11,587 nucleotides of DNA from CALEUX01 sp037439945 (GTDB taxonomy: Bacteria > Bacteroidota > Bacteroidia > Bacteroidales > Marinilabiliaceae), in NCBI GenBank assembly GCA_037439945.1, contig JBBIVA010000124.1:1-11587 (forward strand). Reading direction: 5' to 3'. Below, piece by piece: positions 7,869-11,587 of the stretch; position 1 is the first letter of the stretch, and each line of letters begins with the position of its first letter. Below the pieces are notes generated by a model, which made no database searches, was not told where the DNA came from, and saw only the letters and a program-made list of their open reading frames with translations. Position numbers and translations under genes: made by a program.

Positions 7869-8093
7869 CTCATTATGTCCCATTTTTAATCTAAACCTTG
7901 AATCGTTTAATAATAAAAAACGTGCCAAAAATTAATACCCGCAATTTTTATGATAAAATATTTATTATTCTCTCCATCTTTTAATCTATAATTACCACTT
8001 GTTAATTTAAAAACATATAGTTACAATGTTTATTCTGATATTTCTATTAAAAATAATTATCCCCAATATTTTAGAATAGCTATTGCATATGTT

Positions 8094-8122
8094 CATAATC
8101 GTACATTAACTGTACGATTATG
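8094..8122. repeat. Perfect 12-bp inverted repeat with 5-nt loop
   Basis: CATAATCGTACA (8094-8105) and TGTACGATTATG (8111-8122) are exact reverse complements around TTAAC. No T-run follows on either strand, so this is not a standard terminator. It lies 88-116 nt past the permease stop. It could be an RNA stem that stabilises the mRNA 3' end, a protein-binding palindrome, or the trace of a small mobile repeat. Confidence 0.75.
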
Positions 8123-8162
8123 TATTTAGCCAAGCCTGGGTCTATTTTTGGGCATGGTTGAG

Positions 8163-8208
8163 CCCTGTTAAGTCTTTAGTTCATTGTATTCCTAATGACT
8201 AATCAGGG
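8163..8208. repeat. Imperfect hairpin directly after the permease stop codon
   Basis: CCCTG (8163-8167) pairs with CAGGG (8204-8208), AGTC (8171-8174) with GACT (8197-8200), and TTAG (8176-8179) with CTAA (8192-8195), leaving a 12-nt loop. The arms are in register with small symmetric mismatches. It starts on the first bases after the permease stop on the - strand. A further GGGC/GCCC pair (8150-8153 and 8162-8165) overlaps one arm, so alternative folds are possible. No T-run follows. Confidence 0.5.
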
Positions 8209-8209
8209 T

Positions 8210-9484
8210 TTAATCAAACAAAATTGCTTTTACCGGAGATATTCGGGCTATGAGGTATGATGGCCCAATCATCATAACCAAAATGGCTATAAGGCTTCCA
8301 ATATTAAGTAATGCCAAATGTAAGGGATTAAGTGATATGGGTACTGTTTCAAGAAAATAATTTGCAGGGTTAAGCTTAATTAGTCCAAATTGGCTTTGAA
8401 GCAGGCATATTCCAATACCCAGTATATTTCCCCACATTAACCCACGCAAGGCAATATTAACAGATAAATACAGGAATATTTTACGTAATGGCCAATTGGC
8501 CATTCCAATGGCTTTTAAAATACCAATCATATTAGTTCTTTCCAAGATAAGTATCAACAGGCCGGAAATCATATTAAAGCCCGCAACCAATATTATTAAA
8601 ACAATTATTACAATAATATTCATATCAAGTAAATCAAGCCATCCGAAAATTTGCGGTTGGGTTTGCCTTATGGTGCGGGTGCGCAGCAAAGTTCCATCCT
8701 GATAAATATGTAAAGATGTTGCATCATTTACATTATTACCAACCTGATCCATTTTATCAAAATCATCAATTAAAATCTCATAACCGGCTACCTGGTTATA
8801 TCCCCAATTGTTAAGCCGTTGAATCTGCCTAATATCAGCCACAACAAAAATCTTGTCAAGTTCAGGCAGGTTACTGTCGAAAATTCCCGATACTACAAAT
8901 TTCCTGGCCCTTATCTGGTCCTGGAAAAAATACATAGGTACATCATCACCAACCTTAAGGTTAAGAATTCCTGACAAATCATCAGAAATCATTATTTCTG
9001 CCGAAGTGCTATCTTCAAAATATTGTGGAATTTTACCTTCAACAATAATTTTTTTAAGAAATGAATAATTGTAATCGGGACCTACACCCTTTAAAACTAC
9101 ACCCTGCATTTCTTCATTTGTTTTAATTAATCCTGGTTTGGTGGCGAATCTTTGAATACTATTAACCCCTTCAATAGAAGCAATATTTGAAACCAGTGCA
9201 GGGTCATGCGGTATGGGATTTGCATCAAAACTTAAATTATAATCATAACTTACAACCTGTATATGGCTCCCGAAACCAATTATTTTACCTCTTATTTCCT
9301 TCTTAAAACCGCTCCCTATTGCAATTGATAAAATCATAACCACCATTCCGAGTACAATACTCGCAACTGCAACCTTAATTACCGGACCGGCAAAACGTTT
9401 CCCTGAAACACCGCCATATATTATTTTTGAAGCTACAAAGAATTCCGGTTTAGCTTTAAAAGTCTTTGGGATAATGCTTTTCAC
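8210..9484 (-). CDS. ABC transporter permease, LolC/LolE (FtsX/MacB) type
   Basis: A 424-residue inner-membrane protein with the layout of LolC/LolE, the permeases that extract lipoproteins from the inner membrane for transfer to LolA. There is one N-terminal membrane helix (about 35-59), a large periplasmic domain (about 60-280), and three C-terminal helices (about 287-312, 335-358 and 390-412). Family features include the LILERTNMIGILKAIGM segment after the second helix, which is the cytoplasmic coupling region for the ATPase, and the ending SPVKAILFD. No ATPase (LolD) or second permease gene is in the window, so the partner is encoded elsewhere and the exact substrate is inferred. The start is GTG at 9484-9482: an in-frame TAA lies 6 nt upstream, so it cannot be extended, and the next Met falls inside the first helix. 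It lies 28 nt after the aminotransferase and probably shares its transcript. Confidence 0.88.
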   Translation of the reverse strand: MKSIIPKTFKAKPEFFVASKIIYGGVSGKRFAGPVIKVAVASIVLGMVVMILSIAIGSGFKKEIRGKIIGFGSHIQVVSYDYNLSFDANPIPHDPALVSNIASIEGVNSIQRFATKPGLIKTNEEMQGVVLKGVGPDYNYSFLKKIIVEGKIPQYFEDSTSAEIMISDDLSGILNLKVGDDVPMYFFQDQIRARKFVVSGIFDSNLPELDKIFVVADIRQIQRLNNWGYNQVAGYEILIDDFDKMDQVGNNVNDATSLHIYQDGTLLRTRTIRQTQPQIFGWLDLLDMNIIVIIVLIILVAGFNMISGLLILILERTNMIGILKAIGMANWPLRKIFLYLSVNIALRGLMWGNILGIGICLLQSQFGLIKLNPANYFLETVPISLNPLHLALLNIGSLIAILVMMIGPSYLIARISPVKAILFD

Positions 9485-9512
9485 CTGTAATTAAATTTTT
9501 TCCGGGTATTAA

Positions 9513-10712
9513 TCAAATTGTACGGCCCGGATATGCATCCAACGCCATTTTCAGTGTTTCAAGTGCACTGCCCAAATCTTTAATATTTAAAACATATGCA
9601 ATACGCACTTCGTTTTTCCCCTTTCCCGGGGTAACGTAAAAACCTGTTGCAGGTGCCATCATAACAGTTTGATTTTTGTAGGAAAAATCACTTAAAATCC
9701 AACGGCAAAACTCATCGGAATCATCAACAGGGAGCCTTGCAACAGTATAAAAAGCACCCTTTGGTGTAGGGGTATACACGCCGGGTATTTTGTTTAATCC
9801 ATCAACTAAAAAATTACGGCGTTTAATATACTCATCATAAACCTCCCTGAAATATTCAGGTGCTGTGTCAAGAGATGCCTCCGCAGCAATTTGCCCAAGT
9901 GAAGGTGGACTTAAACGGGCCTGTGCAAATTTAAGTGATGACTCAATAATATTTTTATTTCTTGATACCAGGGCGCCAATTCTTATCCCACACTCACTGT
10001 ATCGTTTAGATACTGAATCTATCATTATGGCATTTTCACCAAGCCCGTCAAGTTGTAGGACTGACACATGGGACTGACCATCATAACAAAACTCTCTGTA
10101 AACCTCATCTGAAAACAGAAACAGCCCATGTTTAATCACAATATCACGTAACTGGTTGAGTTCATCCACTGAATACAGATAACCTGTTGGATTATTGGGA
10201 TTACATATTAAGATAGCTTTAGTTCGTGATGTAATCATTTTCTCGATTTGAGAAATTGGGGGTAATGCAAATCCGGAATCTATAGATGAAATTACAGGAA
10301 CAAGATTTACACCGGCAGCCGTTGCAAATCCCAAATAATTTGCATAAAAGGGCTCAGGAACAATTACTTCGTCACCCTGATCGAGACAACTCATAAAGGC
10401 AAAAGAAATCGCCTCGGACCCGCCAGTGGTAATAAGTATCTGATCGTAACTAACTGATATGTTTCGTTGATTGTAATAATTTGCCAGTTTTTTACGGTAA
10501 GACTCAAAACCCGCTGAGTGACTATATTCTATCACTTTTAAATCAATATTTTTCACTGCATCAATAGCAACTTCGGGGGTTTTAATGTCGGGTTGACCAA
10601 TATTTAGATGAAATACCTTTATTCCCTTTGCTTTTGCCTCTTCAGAATAGGGAACCAGCTTACGTATTGGAGATGCAGGCATTTTATTGCCCCTTGTTGA
10701 TATTGAAGGCAT
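9513..10712 (-). CDS. PLP-dependent class I/II aminotransferase
   Basis: A 399-residue cytoplasmic fold-type I aminotransferase. Visible landmarks are HLNIGQPD (35-42), TTGGSEA (95-101), CNPNNPTG with N174 (170-177), SDEVY with D202 and Y205, the PLP-binding Lys236 in SVSKRYSECGIRIG with R244, and R370 in NEVRIAYVLN for the substrate alpha-carboxylate. These correspond to N194, D222, Y225, K258, R266 and R386 of aspartate aminotransferase. The N-terminus MPSISTRGNKMPASPIRK matches what I recall of a Bacteroidota group usually annotated as aspartate aminotransferase or simply aminotransferase. The amino-group donor cannot be fixed from sequence. Start ATG 10712-10710 is preferred over Met11 because the first ten residues look family-specific. 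It is the first gene of a likely two-gene operon with the permease. Confidence 0.92.
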   Translation of the reverse strand: MPSISTRGNKMPASPIRKLVPYSEEAKAKGIKVFHLNIGQPDIKTPEVAIDAVKNIDLKVIEYSHSAGFESYRKKLANYYNQRNISVSYDQILITTGGSEAISFAFMSCLDQGDEVIVPEPFYANYLGFATAAGVNLVPVISSIDSGFALPPISQIEKMITSRTKAILICNPNNPTGYLYSVDELNQLRDIVIKHGLFLFSDEVYREFCYDGQSHVSVLQLDGLGENAIMIDSVSKRYSECGIRIGALVSRNKNIIESSLKFAQARLSPPSLGQIAAEASLDTAPEYFREVYDEYIKRRNFLVDGLNKIPGVYTPTPKGAFYTVARLPVDDSDEFCRWILSDFSYKNQTVMMAPATGFYVTPGKGKNEVRIAYVLNIKDLGSALETLKMALDAYPGRTI

Positions 10713-10724
10713 ATTGAACTTATT

Positions 10725-10755
10725 TTAAATTATTTTTTTGCAAACAGGAGACAAT
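10725..10755 (-). promoter_or_regulatory. Weak candidate promoter of the aminotransferase/permease operon
   Basis: Read on the - strand, ATTG (10755-10752) is followed after 19 nt by TAATTTAA (10732-10725). The spacing fits a Bacteroidota promoter, and TAATTTAA matches four of the six fixed -7 positions. Transcription would begin roughly 5-10 nt before the ATG at 10712. The AT-rich context makes chance matches common. Confidence 0.2.
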
Positions 10756-10767
10756 CTTACACTTTTG
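10737..10767 (+). promoter_or_regulatory. Candidate + strand promoter pointing against the dimer-glycosylase gene
   Basis: TTTG (10737-10740) is followed after exactly 19 nt by CACTTTTG (10760-10767), which matches five of six fixed -7 positions and is followed by C. This is the best-spaced -33/-7 pair I see in the window. No + strand gene lies downstream, so the product would be a non-coding transcript running antisense into the 3' end of the gene at 10915-11343. Confidence 0.25.
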
Positions 10768-10914
10768 CGGGCTCACATTCACATATAAATTTTGGGTAAA
10801 ATTAACAACTTTTTATGGAGTTCAAAATAACCCTGTAATATGTAATATGGAGGGAATCGCTAATGTAGGATATTAAAAAATATTGGTTAGGCGGATTATA
10901 ACTAAATTACGGAA

Positions 10915-11343
10915 TTAAATAATTTCCCAGCTTTCAACTTCACCTTCAATTAACTCAAAAATTGGATGAACCTCAATACCTGACAAGTCCTTAAGTTCCC
11001 TGAACCTTACAGGGTCCCGTTTCTCAAGTTTTTTCAATAAATGGTTAAACTCAAAATTTATTTGTCCGTTTGTTACACTGATTTTTGTTTTATCAAAAGT
11101 CCAGTTAACCTTATCCATATCGAACTTAAAATTCCTTCTTACTGATTCATTAAATATTTCGCTCAGGTAATAATTTATTGAATCGACCGGAAGTTTTTGC
11201 AACTTGAACCTTGTAAGCTGGGGGTGATTTTTATAACCCTTTGTTTTACCTTCCAAAACATGTTTGGCCAGGAGGGTTTCACGCCACACAGCTACAAATC
11301 CTTTAGAGTCAAGATATTTGGGGTGTATAGACCATAATCTCAT
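10915..11343 (-). CDS. Pyrimidine-dimer DNA glycosylase (T4 endonuclease V family)
   Basis: A 142-residue protein, close in size to T4 DenV, matching the bacterial branch of the Pyr_excise family (Pfam PF03013). Landmarks are MRLWSIHPKYLD at the N-terminus, WRETLL (20-25), GYKNHPQLTRF (36-46) and the C-terminal HPIFELIEGEVESWE (126-140). Members cut the glycosyl bond of UV-induced pyrimidine dimers and then nick the backbone by beta-elimination through an N-terminal amine. R21-E22 align with R22-E23 of DenV, E23 being the catalytic acid. The residue after Met is Arg, not the Thr of DenV, which bears on the nucleophile. Start ATG 11343-11341 is preceded by GGATAAAAAT, a weak Shine-Dalgarno-like stretch. 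The 202-nt gap to the aminotransferase suggests a separate transcription unit. Family assignment is by recalled motif similarity. Confidence 0.82.
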   Translation of the reverse strand: MRLWSIHPKYLDSKGFVAVWRETLLAKHVLEGKTKGYKNHPQLTRFKLQKLPVDSINYYLSEIFNESVRRNFKFDMDKVNWTFDKTKISVTNGQINFEFNHLLKKLEKRDPVRFRELKDLSGIEVHPIFELIEGEVESWEII

Positions 11344-11587
11344 ATTTTTATCCGTTTTAATTTAAATAATTATTCCACCCTAATTCAACATTTAAAAAGA
11401 ATAGAATATTAAAACCAGTTACAACTTTTAGGGTATTGGGTTTTTAACTGATTAAAATTTAAGTTCCTGATTTATCAATTTAAAATACGGCATTTATTTT
11501 GTTATAAACACAAGGCTTTAATTTATTATTAATTATCAAAAAAACTCTGTTTATTGCTGAATTTACTCAATTAACCTAACCCATGAA

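Larger units (their letters stand above)
7677..8209. other. 533-nt gene-free stretch with terminator and palindromes
   Basis: No convincing coding frame occurs on either strand. The part next to the NUDIX start (7677-7835) is AT-rich and holds only small inverted repeats: TATTGG/CCAATA (7714-7719 and 7741-7746) and TAATGA/TCATTA (7793-7798 and 7805-7810, 6-nt loop). Then come the terminator at 7836-7868, a featureless AT-rich stretch to about 8090, and a distinctly less AT-rich block at 8094-8208 that is full of inverted repeats and abuts the permease stop codon. I do not recognise a known RNA family here. Confidence 0.7.

Noticed and set aside
7701..7979. The 9-mer TCTCCATCT occurring twice, 270 nt apart (7701-7709 and 7971-7979)
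   Set aside because: A 9-base match within about 500 nt of biased sequence is expected by chance, and flanking similarity is weak.
7907..8020. A 37-codon open frame on the - strand reading like a protein tail (SGNYRLKDGENNKYFIIKI), loosely like a type IX secretion sorting domain
   Set aside because: It begins right after a stop codon, has no ATG, GTG or TTG start and is too short. It may be a decayed gene remnant but more likely is chance.
10835..10848. Two tandem copies of GTAATAT
   Set aside because: Only two 7-bp units in AT-rich DNA, with no link to any nearby feature.
11563..11587. Possible C-terminus of a - strand gene entering from the right edge (SWVRLIE, then stop)
   Set aside because: Seven codons cannot be told apart from chance. 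The rest of 11344-11587 is AT-rich with no recognisable gene, repeat or terminator.

Overview
The window reads as a chromosomal segment of a low-GC member of the Bacteroidota, probably near the Bacteroidales/Marinilabiliales (an inference). The evidence is a Porin_10-type putative outer-membrane porin, AT-rich spacers, almost no Shine-Dalgarno sequences, and several boxes matching the Bacteroidota -7 promoter element (TAnnTTTG, often followed by C). I see no insertion sequence, phage gene, CRISPR array, tRNA or rRNA.

The left half is on the + strand. After a possible 11-codon tail of an upstream gene (1-36) comes a 993-residue protein with a degenerate receiver domain, an intact receiver domain and a PEP-synthase/PPDK-type ATP-grasp domain, but no PEP-utilising TIM barrel. 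The putative porin follows 46 nt later. A spacer with a nested stem structure then leads to an MltF-like lytic transglycosylase lipoprotein.

The right half is on the - strand. A NUDIX hydrolase of the CoA-pyrophosphatase type converges on mltF and overlaps its 3' end by 50 bp. A 533-nt gene-free stretch holds a strong terminator and a cluster of inverted repeats. Beyond it lie a LolC/LolE-like ABC permease and, 28 nt upstream of it, a class I aminotransferase; these two probably form an operon. Last is a small T4 endonuclease V-type pyrimidine-dimer glycosylase.

Two themes link some of the genes. Porin, lytic transglycosylase and LolC/E-like permease all concern the envelope; NUDIX hydrolase, aminotransferase and dimer glycosylase are ordinary metabolic or repair functions. 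The best candidate for something undescribed is the receiver/ATP-grasp hybrid with its adjacent porin. Its domain order suggests a phosphorylation-controlled ATP-dependent enzyme of unknown substrate, not a PEP synthase. Secondary leads are the palindrome cluster after the permease gene, the structured mltF leader, and the N-terminus of the dimer glycosylase.
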